DNA from: JBJXHB01 sp046160725
Lineage (GTDB): Bacteria > Pseudomonadota > Gammaproteobacteria > Burkholderiales > Burkholderiaceae_C
Direction of reading: 5' to 3'
Assembly (NCBI GenBank): GCA_046160725.1
Contig: JBJXHB010000141.1
Coordinates: forward strand, 1-12,616
DNA length: 12,616 nucleotides
The notes under the pieces were generated by a model. That model worked only from the letters and a program-made list of their open reading frames with translations, searched no databases and was not told the origin of the DNA. The position numbers and the translations under genes were made by a program. This document shows, in pieces, positions 1-6,939 of this stretch; positions within the stretch are counted from its first letter, which is position 1; each line of letters opens with the position of its first letter.

Positions 1-60
1 CCACAGCACCGCCAGGGCTGTCGCCAGGAGTGACAGGCGCAGCGGCCACGACAGCGTCAT
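1..60 (-). CDS. 5' end of a further gene of the secretion/pilus platform (partial)
   Basis: Only the first 20 codons are inside the window; the gene runs off the left edge. The ATG at 60 overlaps the TGA of the PilO-like gene as ATGA, the same coupling seen elsewhere in this cluster. The visible residues, MTLSWPLRLSLLATALAVLW, have one Arg followed by a hydrophobic stretch, which suits either a signal peptide or an N-terminal membrane anchor. In comparable clusters the gene after pilO encodes a PilP/GspC-like periplasmic protein, a GspN-like protein or a secretin, but the visible part cannot separate these. The reading frame and the overlap support a real gene; its identity is inferred from position only. 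Confidence 0.6.
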   Translation of the reverse strand, partial: MTLSWPLRLSLLATALAVLW

Positions 61-614
61 GGCGCTGTCCTTGCGGAGCCGTCGCGCGCCAGCATCAGCA
101 GCCGCATGTCGAGCTGCCAGCGGTCGACGAACTCGCTCTCGCGCTGCAGGCGCAGGCCGGCCGGGGCCGAGAAACGGTCCACCTGCTCCCAGGCGCGCAA
201 GGTGCGGCGGATCGCTGCGTGGCTGCCCTCCGCGGACAGGGCCACGAGGTCCCAGCGCAACACCCCCTCCGGTCCGGCAAGGTCAGCGCCAGCCGCCTCG
301 TTGCCAGCGCCGATCTCGGCGCGTCGCACCCGCAGACCCTGCTGTTGCGCCACCTGGAGCATGGCGCCCAGCCGCTCCTGGCGTCGCTGGGTGGCCGGCA
401 CCGCGTCCAGATAGGCCTGGGCGCCATCGGATACCGCCGGCGCCGCGCCGCGCCGGGCGCGGCTGCGCTGGTCCAGCTCGGCCTCCAACGCCTGCACGTC
501 GCCCTTCAGCGCCGGCAGCATGACGCCGGCCATCCATCCACTGCCCAGGAGCAACAGCCCGCCCACGACCGCCGGCCACCGCACCCGCCACGCTGCGAGG
601 TTCTGCGGGCTCAC
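57..614 (-). CDS. PilO/GspM-like bitopic inner-membrane assembly protein
   Basis: This 185-residue protein probably belongs to the inner-membrane platform of a type II secretion or type IV filament machine. It has a short cytoplasmic N-terminus, one transmembrane helix at about residues 14-35, a coiled-coil-like stretch rich in Leu, Glu, Gln and Arg at 37-57, and a C-terminal region at about 115-178 of the size expected for the ferredoxin-like fold of PilO and GspM. The start is GTG at 614, overlapping the TGA of the PilN-like gene as GTGA, so translation is probably coupled. Its 3' end overlaps the next gene as ATGA. Proteins of this family diverge strongly, so the assignment rests on topology, size and gene order rather than a diagnostic motif. 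GspM is the main alternative name. Confidence 0.72.
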   Translation of the reverse strand: MSPQNLAAWRVRWPAVVGGLLLLGSGWMAGVMLPALKGDVQALEAELDQRSRARRGAAPAVSDGAQAYLDAVPATQRRQERLGAMLQVAQQQGLRVRRAEIGAGNEAAGADLAGPEGVLRWDLVALSAEGSHAAIRRTLRAWEQVDRFSAPAGLRLQRESEFVDRWQLDMRLLMLARDGSARTAP

Positions 615-1249
615 GGGGATACCTTCGTGCCACGCACGGCGGTGTTCACCCTTGGGGCCGCGACGCGTACGGCCTCTTCCAGGACGACTTCGAAGCGCCA
701 GGCGGCGTCCACCGCTTCCAGGCGCGTCAGGCGTGTGCCGCTCCCGGCCCCGGCCTGGCGCAGTGCCTCCACCATCGCCAGGGCTGCGTCGGGCGATGGG
801 GCATGCCCCTCCAGGCGCCAGGGTGCCGTGCGCTCAGCCTGCAGCCGCAGCCAGCGCACACCGCCCGGCTCCGGCTGGTCCAGCAGCGCCCAGCGTTGCG
901 GCCACGGATAGGCCAGCACCTGCTCGGCACGCCAGGCCGCGACACGGCTGCGCTCCAGGTCTGCCGGCGACAGCCTCATGGACGGGGATGCCGGTCCAGC
1001 GCGCGGGGCCGACGGTGCTGCCTCGGTTCCGGTATCCCGGGCCTGTGGGAGCCGCAGCGCCTGCTGCACCGCGACCTGGCGTTGCCAAAGGGCTGCGGCA
1101 TCGGCCGCCGTCCAGCTGGCCACCAGCATGCCGGCGGCCAGCAGCCACCAGCCCAGGCGTGCAGCCTGGTCGGTAGGCGGGACGAAATCCAGGCGGGGCA
1201 GACCCCGGCGCTTCAACAGCCCGGCCAGTGTGTCCGTCATGCGAGCCAT
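611..1249 (-). CDS. PilN-like (GspL C-terminal-like) inner-membrane assembly protein
   Basis: This 212-residue bitopic protein probably pairs with the PilO-like product encoded next. The N-terminus carries LDFVPP (residues 20-25), close to the conserved LDFLP-type segment by which PilN binds PilM, followed by one transmembrane helix at about 31-50. A linker rich in Ala, Pro and Arg (about 60-95) leads to a periplasmic domain at about 96-195. The start at ATG 1249 is chosen because GGAGA lies 4 nt upstream (1254-1258, minus strand). The alternative ATG at 1240 would give an ATGA overlap but sits 13 nt from that site. The gene overlaps the preceding one by 13 bp and the following one by 4 bp. 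An in-frame extension to 1924 reads through the upstream gene in another frame and is not coding. Function is inferred from the LDF motif, topology and order. Confidence 0.75.
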   Translation of the reverse strand: MARMTDTLAGLLKRRGLPRLDFVPPTDQAARLGWWLLAAGMLVASWTAADAAALWQRQVAVQQALRLPQARDTGTEAAPSAPRAGPASPSMRLSPADLERSRVAAWRAEQVLAYPWPQRWALLDQPEPGGVRWLRLQAERTAPWRLEGHAPSPDAALAMVEALRQAGAGSGTRLTRLEAVDAAWRFEVVLEEAVRVAAPRVNTAVRGTKVSP

Positions 1250-1968
1250 GCCGTCTCCGGTGTCGCGTCGGCGGGCCTGGCGTTCAGTCCCTTCAGACCG
1301 GGCGGCCAGCGCGTGTCGCGCATGCCGAAGGCGACGACATGCGGCAGGCCGGGGTCGGCATGCCCCTCGGCGCGCCGCATCTCGCAAAGTTCCAGCAGCG
1401 CGGCCAGGGTCGGTTGCGCCAGTCGGCGTTGCTCCAGCGCGTTCGGACGGCCGCGCAGGCAGCTCAGCCAGGTCACCCACTCGCCTTCCGCCGCCACCAA
1501 TGCGGTGCCGGGACGGGTCGTCCAGTCCGGATCGTGGCGGCGGGCCTGCGCCAGGGCCTGGGGCCACCAGGGGCGCAGGCGGCGCACCTGGACCCGATGC
1601 CGCACGGCCAGCTGCTGCAGCGCGCCCAGGTCGATGCCGTGCAAGGCACTGGCGGCAAAGCAGGGCGCATGGCCCCAGGACGTAACCGGCCATGTGCTCG
1701 CGGCCGCTCCATGGACATGGAGGAACTGCGCGCGGGCCCAGTCCTGGACCTCCCGGGGGCGCCGCAGCGGCAGGCGGTCGTCGGTGCACAGCAGCGAGTA
1801 CTGGTACCCGGCTCCCACGGTCAGCTCGACGCGGGAGCCCGGATGCGCACTGCACCAGTCCGCAAACCGGGCCAGGGGCGCCGGGTCGCCGGCGGCCAGG
1901 TACAGCTGGTGCGGTGCAGCCCACGGCCAGCGCCGGGGCGTCAGGCCGGGTCCTGCCGGGCGCGACAT
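1237..1968 (-). CDS. Soluble protein in the PilM/GspL-cytoplasmic position, unrecognised sequence
   Basis: This is a 243-residue protein without signal peptide or transmembrane segment, so probably cytoplasmic. It is rich in Trp and Arg. It lies between gspE and the PilN-like gene, where PilM or the cytoplasmic actin-like part of GspL is expected. Features that may recall GspL/PilM are an early strand-rich segment (RVELTVGAGYQYSLL, residues 46-60) and a later stretch ending in VAAEGEWVTWLSCLRG (158-173), but the usual actin-fold phosphate loops are not obvious and the protein is about 100 residues shorter than PilM. ATG 1968 is used because it follows the gspE stop by 4 nt; the open frame to 2085 lies inside gspE. 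It could be a degenerate PilM, a truncated GspL or an unrelated adaptor for the ATPase. A real gene is well supported; its role is inferred from context. Confidence 0.7.
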   Translation of the reverse strand: MSRPAGPGLTPRRWPWAAPHQLYLAAGDPAPLARFADWCSAHPGSRVELTVGAGYQYSLLCTDDRLPLRRPREVQDWARAQFLHVHGAAASTWPVTSWGHAPCFAASALHGIDLGALQQLAVRHRVQVRRLRPWWPQALAQARRHDPDWTTRPGTALVAAEGEWVTWLSCLRGRPNALEQRRLAQPTLAALLELCEMRRAEGHADPGLPHVVAFGMRDTRWPPGLKGLNARPADATPETAWLA

Positions 1969-1972
1969 CGGC

Positions 1973-3538
1973 TCAGGCGTCCCGCGTGACACGGTCGATC
2001 TCCGCCTGCGTGGTGAGGCCCTGCCGCACCAGGTCCTGCGCGCAGGTGCGCAGCGACACCATGCCCTGCGCCGCCGCTGCGGCACGCAGCTGCGACAGAG
2101 GTGCGCGCGCGGCGATCAGCTCGCGCAGTTCGTCGTTCAGCACCAGAAGCTCGGACACCGCCTGCCGGCCGCGGTAGCCGGTGTGCCGGCAGTGCGGGCA
2201 TCCCACGGCCATGCGGGGCCCGCCTTCGGATGTCGATGCGCCCGGCAAGGGCACGGCGCAGTGCGCGCACAGCCGGCGCACCAGGCGTTGCGCCAGCACC
2301 GCGTTCAGTGCCGCGACGACGTTGTGCAGGTCCAGCCCCATGTGCATGAATCGCCCCACGACATCGAAGGCGCCGTTGGCATGGACGGTGCTGAACACCA
2401 TGTGGCCCGTGAGCGCCGCCTGCACCGCGATCTGCGCGGTCTCGGTGTCGCGGATCTCGCCGACCATGACCCGGTCGGGGTCGTGCCGAAGGATGGACCG
2501 CAGGCCCCGCGCGAAGGTCAGGCCCTTGCGCTCGTTGACGGGAATCTGCACCACGCCCGCCAGCTGGTACTCGACCGGATCCTCGATGGTGACGATCTTG
2601 TCGTCGCCACGGTGGATCTGCCCGATCACCGCATACAGCGTGGTGGTCTTGCCGCTGCCCGTGGGCCCGGTCACCAGCAGCAGGCCATGCGGCTGGCTGG
2701 CCAGGGCCAGCAGTCGCTCGCGCAGGGCGGGGTCGAACCCCAGCGCAGCCAGGGTCATGCCGGCGCCCGGCGTCTCGCCGGCGAGGCCGGCGCGGTCAAG
2801 CACGCGCACCACCGCGTCCTCGCCGAACACACTGGGCATGACCGACAGCCTGAAGTCGATCACGCGGCCGCCCATCTGGAGCTTGAACCGGCCGTCCTGG
2901 GGCAGGCGCCGCTCGCCGATGTCCAGCTCCGCCATGATCTTCAGGCGCGAGATCAGCTGCTCGGCCACGTCCAGGCCGGGCACTTCGCGCACGGTCTGCA
3001 TCACGCCGTCCAGGCGGCAGCGGATCAGCACCCCGGTGGCGCTGCATTCAAAGTGCACGTCACTGGCGCCGTCGTGCAGGGCGTCGTAGATCGTGGCGTC
3101 GAGCAGGCGCACGACGGGGCTGGCGGCACCGGCCAGTGCCTGGGCCGACAGCTCCCGCGTCGCGTCGCGGCGGTCGCCGCCCAGCGGCGCGGTATCGAGG
3201 TCGGCCACTGCACGGTAGGCGGCGGCGCCGGCGGCCAGCAGGGCATCGATGGCGGCGGGGGCGCAGACCCGGCAGCGCACCGGCGCGGCAACCAGGCCCT
3301 CCAGCCGGCTGCGCAGCAGCGGCACGATCGCAGCGGCGGTGTCGCACAGGGCCAGGATGGCGCCCTGCGCGTCACGGGCCAGCACCACGCGCCAGCGCTG
3401 CGCATCGGCCGGGCCCCAGAGATCGAAGGCGGCGAAGGCGACCTGATGCGGGCCGGCACGGCCGTCGCCCAGGCACAGCGCCAATGCCTCGGCGACCGCA
3501 GCGTCGCGCAAGCCGATCGGGGGAAGCGGCGCGTTCAC
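1973..3538 (-). CDS. gspE: Type II secretion / type IV pilus assembly ATPase, GspE/PilB family
   Basis: This 521-residue cytoplasmic AAA-like ATPase drives pseudopilus assembly. The Walker A motif GPTGSGKT is at residues 291-298, the Asp box IEDPVEY at 318-324, Walker B (PDRVMVGEIRD) at 354-364 and the His box STVHAN at 383-388. A zinc-binding CxxC pair typical of GspE/PilB is present at Cys424/Cys427 and Cys447/Cys450. The N-terminal 140 residues are a divergent N1E/MshEN-like region. The start is GTG at 3538, overlapping the gspF TGA as GTGA, with GGAG 8 nt upstream. The open frame reaches 4573, but that extension covers gspF in another frame and is discarded. All catalytic motifs are intact, so the motor should be active. 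The neighbouring pseudopilin favours GspE over PilB as the name. Confidence 0.95.
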   Translation of the reverse strand: MNAPLPPIGLRDAAVAEALALCLGDGRAGPHQVAFAAFDLWGPADAQRWRVVLARDAQGAILALCDTAAAIVPLLRSRLEGLVAAPVRCRVCAPAAIDALLAAGAAAYRAVADLDTAPLGGDRRDATRELSAQALAGAASPVVRLLDATIYDALHDGASDVHFECSATGVLIRCRLDGVMQTVREVPGLDVAEQLISRLKIMAELDIGERRLPQDGRFKLQMGGRVIDFRLSVMPSVFGEDAVVRVLDRAGLAGETPGAGMTLAALGFDPALRERLLALASQPHGLLLVTGPTGSGKTTTLYAVIGQIHRGDDKIVTIEDPVEYQLAGVVQIPVNERKGLTFARGLRSILRHDPDRVMVGEIRDTETAQIAVQAALTGHMVFSTVHANGAFDVVGRFMHMGLDLHNVVAALNAVLAQRLVRRLCAHCAVPLPGASTSEGGPRMAVGCPHCRHTGYRGRQAVSELLVLNDELRELIAARAPLSQLRAAAAAQGMVSLRTCAQDLVRQGLTTQAEIDRVTRDA

Positions 3539-4764
3539 GACACCTGCTCCGCGAGCTGGAAGATCGGCATGTAGAGCAGCACCACGACGCCGCCGATCAG
3601 CGACCCCATGACCAGCATCAGCAGCGGATTGACCAGGCGCGTCAGGCGGTCGGTCATGCGCACCAGCTCTTCGTCGTGGAAGTCGGCTGCCCGCTGGAGC
3701 ATGCCGGCGAGGTCGCCACTGCGCTCGCCCACCCGGACCATGCGCAGGGCCACCGGCGTGGTCAGGCCGGCCTGGGCCAGTGCATCGGACAGGCGCACAC
3801 CCTGGTCCACGGCGGCGCGCATGCGCGCCAGCGCCGGCTGCAGCGTGGCGCCGGCCACGCCGCTGGCCAGGCCCAGTGCCGGCATCGCCGGCAACCCCGA
3901 CTGCAGCAGCATGGCCAGCGTGCGGTAGAGCCGGGCCAGGGCCAGCAGCCGGAACTGCGCACCCAGCACCGGCAGCCGCTCTGCCAGCGACGAGAGGGCC
4001 GCACGGCCCGGACCGGAGCGCCATGCCAGCACCGGCAGCACCAGCACCGCCAGGGCTGCGGCAACCGCCAGCCCGGGTTGGGCCGCGGCGGCGAGGCCGG
4101 CCTGCATCAGCCAGCGGCTGGCCGCCGGCAGCTGGTCCAGGTTGTCCAGCACCGCGGCGAAGCGCGGCACGACGACCAGCAGCAGGAACAACAGTACGCC
4201 CACGCTGGCCACCACCAGCAATGCCGGATACAGCGCCGCGCCCGTTAATGCGGCGCGCAGGCGCTCGGACCAGGCCATGTGGGCCGCATGCGAGGCCAGC
4301 GCTCGGGCGACCTGCCCGCTGCGCTCGGCCGCACTGACCATGGCCACCAGCAGCGGGTCGAAGGCATCGCTGCGGCGTGACAGTGCGCGCGACAGGGGCT
4401 GGCCGGCCATCAGCTCGGCTGACACGTCGGCCAGCACTTTCGCATCGGCCGGCGAGGACTCCTTCTCCTGCAGCGTCTGGAAGGCCTCCAGCAAGGGTAT
4501 CCCGGCATCCAGCAGCACCGACAGCTCCTGCACCACCAGCCGAGAGCGGCGCGGACGCGCCACGGGCAACCACGGCCTGCCGTCCGTGCCGGCGCCGGCC
4601 TTCGGCCCGCGCCCGGCCGACACGGGGCCGGCCAGCGGCGTCACCGACAGCACCTGCGCAGAAGCCAGGTTCAGCTGCCAGATGGCCTCGGCGGCATCGA
4701 CGGCCGTGACGCGTGTCTCGCGGACGCCGTCAGCACCGACATGTCGGACCAGGAAGCCGTTCAT
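3535..4764 (-). CDS. gspF: Type II secretion inner-membrane platform protein GspF
   Basis: This 409-residue polytopic protein is the inner-membrane hub that links the GspE motor to the growing pseudopilus. Two T2SSF domains are visible as an internal repeat: the first around residues 72-200 with the signature AAERSG (145-150), the second around 270-400 with GERSGDL (346-352). Transmembrane helices are near 178-200, 231-248 and 379-400, the usual three-helix arrangement. Length matches the family (about 400). The N-terminal 45 residues, with a Val/Ala/Leu-rich start, resemble the short cytoplasmic domain of GspF. ATG 4764 lies 15 nt after the gspG stop. No strong ribosome-binding site is visible, which suggests coupling to gspG translation. 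The stop overlaps the GTG of gspE. Confidence 0.94.
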   Translation of the reverse strand: MNGFLVRHVGADGVRETRVTAVDAAEAIWQLNLASAQVLSVTPLAGPVSAGRGPKAGAGTDGRPWLPVARPRRSRLVVQELSVLLDAGIPLLEAFQTLQEKESSPADAKVLADVSAELMAGQPLSRALSRRSDAFDPLLVAMVSAAERSGQVARALASHAAHMAWSERLRAALTGAALYPALLVVASVGVLLFLLLVVVPRFAAVLDNLDQLPAASRWLMQAGLAAAAQPGLAVAAALAVLVLPVLAWRSGPGRAALSSLAERLPVLGAQFRLLALARLYRTLAMLLQSGLPAMPALGLASGVAGATLQPALARMRAAVDQGVRLSDALAQAGLTTPVALRMVRVGERSGDLAGMLQRAADFHDEELVRMTDRLTRLVNPLLMLVMGSLIGGVVVLLYMPIFQLAEQVS

Positions 4765-4779
4765 GGGGGTCGGCCCGTG

Positions 4780-5199
4780 TCACCAGCTGGTGAGGTCGGC
4801 GTCCTCGCCTTGGCCGCCCGGGCTGCCGTCGCGCCCATGCGACCAGAGGTCGAAGTCACCATGCTGGCCAGGGTTGCGGTACTGGAACTCGCGGCCCCAG
4901 GCATCCTTCGGCACCGCCTTGGTCAGGTAGGGCCCGCTCCAGCGCGGCTCGGCCGCCGGGCGCTGCACCAGCGCGGCCAGGCCCTGCTCGGTGGCCGGAT
5001 AACGCCCGACGTCCAGCCGGAACTGGTCCAGGGCCTTCTGGAGCGCGTCGATCTGCGCCCGTGTGACCTTGACCTCCGACTTGCCGATCTGGCCGAACAG
5101 GCGCGGCCCGACATAGCCGGCCAACGCGCCGATGATGACCAGCACGACCAGGAGTTCCAACAGCGTGAAGCCACGCCAGAAAGAGGACCGCATGCGCAT
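4780..5199 (-). CDS. gspG: Major pseudopilin GspG
   Basis: This 139-residue major pseudopilin builds the periplasmic pseudopilus that pushes substrates through the secretin. A short basic leader, MRMRSSFWRG, ends in Gly10; prepilin peptidase (GspO/PilD) would cut before Phe11, and Glu15 is the conserved +5 glutamate of the FTLLE motif. The hydrophobic helix continues to about residue 31. The C-terminal loop DFDLWSHGRDG (115-125), followed by a Gly/Glu-rich turn and a terminal LTSW, matches the calcium-binding end of GspG and separates it from type IV pilins, which have a disulfide loop instead. ATG 5199 or 5193 both fit and differ by two residues. It is the first gene of the gsp/pil run, after a 235-bp spacer. 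No minor pseudopilins (GspH-K) and no GspD are inside the window. Confidence 0.95.
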   Translation of the reverse strand: MRMRSSFWRGFTLLELLVVLVIIGALAGYVGPRLFGQIGKSEVKVTRAQIDALQKALDQFRLDVGRYPATEQGLAALVQRPAAEPRWSGPYLTKAVPKDAWGREFQYRNPGQHGDFDLWSHGRDGSPGGQGEDADLTSW

Positions 5200-5271
5200 G
5201 AGACTCGAATCGATGTACCCCGGCCGCGCGCCATGGGGACGCGACGCGGCTTGCCGGGCACGGTGGCCCGG

Positions 5272-5297
5272 TCACCCGGACGGGCCCGGTCGGGTGA
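5272..5297. repeat. 7-bp inverted repeat in the gspG leader
   Basis: TCACCCG (5272-5278) and its exact complement CGGGTGA (5291-5297) enclose a 12-base GC-rich loop. The element is 73-98 bp upstream of the gspG start. It could be an operator or an mRNA stem-loop in the leader. No T-run follows, and the sequence does not reveal its function. Confidence 0.45.
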
Positions 5298-5356
5298 AGC
5301 TCGAGACTACGCAGCCTGTGTGACCTCCCGGTGAAGCGGACCCTCGGCTGGACCTG

Positions 5357-5388
5357 CGGCCATGAGCCGAAAGGCCTAACCATGGCCG
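5357..5388. repeat. Nested stem-loop: 8-bp outer stem around a GCC-GAAA-GGC hairpin
   Basis: CGGCCATG (5357-5364) pairs perfectly with CATGGCCG (5381-5388). Inside, GCC (5366-5368) and GGC (5373-5375) close a GAAA tetraloop as read on the plus strand; on the minus strand, the one carrying the genes, the loop reads TTTC. The internal loop is asymmetric (one base against five). It lies 46 bp beyond the stop of the PEP-CTERM gene at 5435. It could stabilise the 3' end of that transcript or be a DNA operator. It lacks a terminator T-run and does not match the conserved core of the c-di-GMP-I riboswitch. Confidence 0.45.
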
Positions 5389-5414
5389 TCGATCCAACGC
5401 GGATCTGTCACATG

Positions 5415-5428
5415 GCGGCGCGCGCCGC
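5415..5428. repeat. Perfect 14-bp GC palindrome after the PEP-CTERM gene
   Basis: GCGGCGCGCGCCGC is identical to its reverse complement. It starts 6 nt after the stop codon of the PEP-CTERM gene on the minus strand. It may fold as a short hairpin at the transcript end or serve as a protein-binding site. In GC-rich DNA such palindromes also occur by chance. Confidence 0.35.
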
Positions 5429-5434
5429 GATCGA

Positions 5435-6232
5435 TCAGTCCTCGATGCTTGAAAGGCGGGTGCGCCAGTAGGTGCGCACGCCCAGGATGAGACAGGCCAC
5501 ACCGACCATCAGGACGGCGGGCGGCTCGGGTATCGGCGTCGAGACCTGCAGGCTGTCCACCGCGACCGCTGCTGCGCTGACCTCGAAGCGCGCAATGTCG
5601 GCCTGGTCCCGCCCGATGCCGACGAACTGCGACGCCCCCACCGCCCCGGGCGTGCGGATCATCAGCTCGTGGCTCTCGAGCAGCTGCCCGTCGGCGGCAT
5701 AGGCGGCCAGGTACAGCGGCAGCGGCAGCGAAGGGCCCCACAGGATGTCCGGGTTGAAGTTCACCTGAACCGCGATCTGTCGGGCCAGCCGGCCGCCGAG
5801 GTCGAAAAGGAGCCCGGTGTAGAGGCCGCGATCGGGGTCGGTGACGCCGTCCACCGTGACGAATCCGAGGGTGGCCGGCCAGATGCCGTTGCTCCCCAGC
5901 GACCGCTCGCCCGCCAGCGGAAAGGCCAGCAGCCCGTCCAGCGCGCGGACACTGAGGTCCAGGCCCAGGTCGCCACCGATGTCCGCCTGGTTGTTGGCGA
6001 TGATGTAGCGCCCCGGGTCGTTGAACGGCACCAGGTGGGCAACGGCATCGAAGTCCTGCGGATTTGCGAGCAGCGCGGCCTGGGTCGCCATCGGACACAG
6101 CAGGACAGCGGCGGAAAGGCCGGCCATCCGGCTGCGCCAGAAGTGCGGGAGGCGGTGCATGCCAGGATGTTGGGCCGGACGCATGTCGCGGTGATTCCGC
6201 TCCGGGCCCCGGCGATGGTCCGCTTGGTTCAT
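5435..6232 (-). CDS. PEP-CTERM sorting-domain secreted protein (second paralog)
   Basis: This 265-residue protein is probably exported by Sec and then processed by an exosortase. The C-terminus has the tripartite sorting signal: PIPEPP (residues 233-238), a hydrophobic helix (about 239-252) and a basic stretch with three Arg (253-259). It is followed by an unusual extra tail of about six residues, SSIED. The ATG at 6232 overlaps the upstream TGA as ATGA and is chosen for that reason. However, Met25 (position 6160) would give a more ordinary signal peptide, with a basic n-region (HRLPHFWRSR), a hydrophobic core and a cleavage site near ATQA. The region from about 175 to 237 aligns by eye with the PEP-CTERM protein at 8326-8955 (shared AY...ETH/ESH...M..T, G..RD.ADI, V.DL/V.SL, P.PEP), so the two are paralogs. 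No enzymatic motif is seen. Confidence 0.88.
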   Translation of the reverse strand: MNQADHRRGPERNHRDMRPAQHPGMHRLPHFWRSRMAGLSAAVLLCPMATQAALLANPQDFDAVAHLVPFNDPGRYIIANNQADIGGDLGLDLSVRALDGLLAFPLAGERSLGSNGIWPATLGFVTVDGVTDPDRGLYTGLLFDLGGRLARQIAVQVNFNPDILWGPSLPLPLYLAAYAADGQLLESHELMIRTPGAVGASQFVGIGRDQADIARFEVSAAAVAVDSLQVSTPIPEPPAVLMVGVACLILGVRTYWRTRLSSIED

Positions 6233-6939
6233 GCCCGCGGTGCCGGCCCCGCGCCGGCCGGGCGCGGCCGTGGCCGCAGTGCCAGCACCGCCAGAGCCGC
6301 CAGGGCTGCGGCCACCACCCGGCGACCGCCGCCCTGCAGCAGGTCGGTGACTCGGGACATCGGGCTTGGCGCATGGGGCGCCAGCGTGTCCTGCACGATC
6401 TTCCAGATGCCGCCGGTGGTCTCGATGGCGGCCACCACGGGCACCGCCGCCATGGCCATCGTGGCGGCCAACGCCGCGCGCCGCAGGCGCAGCGCGGCGC
6501 GCGGCGCCGCCACCCGATCGGATTCCGGCGGGGGCCAGCCGGCCGCCAGCAAGGCGGACACCAGCGGCATCAGCAGGACGGGCCGCACCGGGATGTCGGA
6601 TGTGGCACGCCCGCGTGGATCGGGCTGCACCACCTGGCCACGCCAGTGCAGCGGTGCGGCCAGCGTCACCACCAGGCGCAGCCGCAGCAGTCCGGCGTGC
6701 GGCACCACGTCCAGGTCGACGACGCGGAACTCCGCGGCTGCGACCGACAGGGCGGCGCGCAGCAGCGGCCGCATGACCTGAAGGGCTGCTCCCGGCGCCG
6801 CGGTCGCTGCCAGTGCCATCACCACGACCAGGGCAGCAACGGTGTTGAGCAGGCCGCCGCGGATGGCCAGCCGCGGATGCCTCGCGAGTCCGGGGCCGTC
6901 CCGACCCGGGCGTCGGCGCTCAGCGGTCGCGCGCCGCAT
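6229..6939 (-). CDS. Exosortase-associated polytopic membrane protein
   Basis: This 236-residue protein is rich in Ala, Val and Arg, with probable transmembrane helices at about 29-50, 117-134, 155-171 and 206-221 and a soluble segment at 60-115 that includes a beta-rich patch (FRVVDLDVVPH, 71-81). It starts inside the 3' end of the exosortase gene (20-bp overlap, ATG 6939), so the two products are probably made together. A membrane protein of this size next to a short exosortase is known from the XrtH group (exosortase H-associated membrane protein), and the assignment is made on that analogy. No catalytic motif is visible; it may hold or present the substrate. The open frame to 7029 lies within the exosortase gene and is not used. 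ATG 6939 has no clear ribosome-binding site, consistent with coupling. Confidence 0.68.
   Translation of the reverse strand: MRRATAERRRPGRDGPGLARHPRLAIRGGLLNTVAALVVVMALAATAAPGAALQVMRPLLRAALSVAAAEFRVVDLDVVPHAGLLRLRLVVTLAAPLHWRGQVVQPDPRGRATSDIPVRPVLLMPLVSALLAAGWPPPESDRVAAPRAALRLRRAALAATMAMAAVPVVAAIETTGGIWKIVQDTLAPHAPSPMSRVTDLLQGGGRRVVAAALAALAVLALRPRPRPAGAGPAPRA

Larger units (their letters stand above)
5200..5434. other. Leader/spacer between the PEP-CTERM gene and gspG, rich in inverted repeats
   Basis: This 235-bp spacer is the longest gene-free gap within the 13-gene minus-strand series. It holds a 14-bp perfect palindrome at 5415-5428, just after the upstream stop; an 8-bp inverted repeat enclosing a smaller hairpin at 5357-5388; a 7-bp inverted repeat at 5272-5297; and a 9-bp direct repeat (GGCCCGGTC at 5265-5273 and 5283-5291). 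No run of T follows any hairpin, so an intrinsic terminator is not supported. No good -35/-10 pair was found by eye. It is the natural place for a gspG promoter or a processing site separating the two operons. Confidence 0.5.

Noticed and set aside
1250..1924. Extension of the PilN-like gene into a 437-residue protein
   Set aside because: The extra part overlaps the 243-aa gene in another frame and has no domain; GGAGA before ATG 1249 marks the start.
803..3574. A 923-codon open frame on the plus strand, and others of 200-370 codons on the same strand
   Set aside because: They lie opposite gspE, the PilM-position gene and other well-supported genes, have low-complexity Arg/Gln/His/Ala-rich translations, and contain no recognisable domain. 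They are shadows typical of GC-rich DNA.
3539..4573. N-terminal extension of gspE by up to about 345 codons
   Set aside because: It covers gspF in another frame and reads as a Gly/Ala/Arg-rich translation; the GTGA overlap at 3535-3538 gives a normal-length GspE.
5354..5390. c-di-GMP-I riboswitch, suggested by a GAAA hairpin and a GGCCTAACC string
   Set aside because: The conserved CAAACC and ACGCAAAG core segments are missing, and the hairpin with the GAAA loop is on the strand opposite to the genes.
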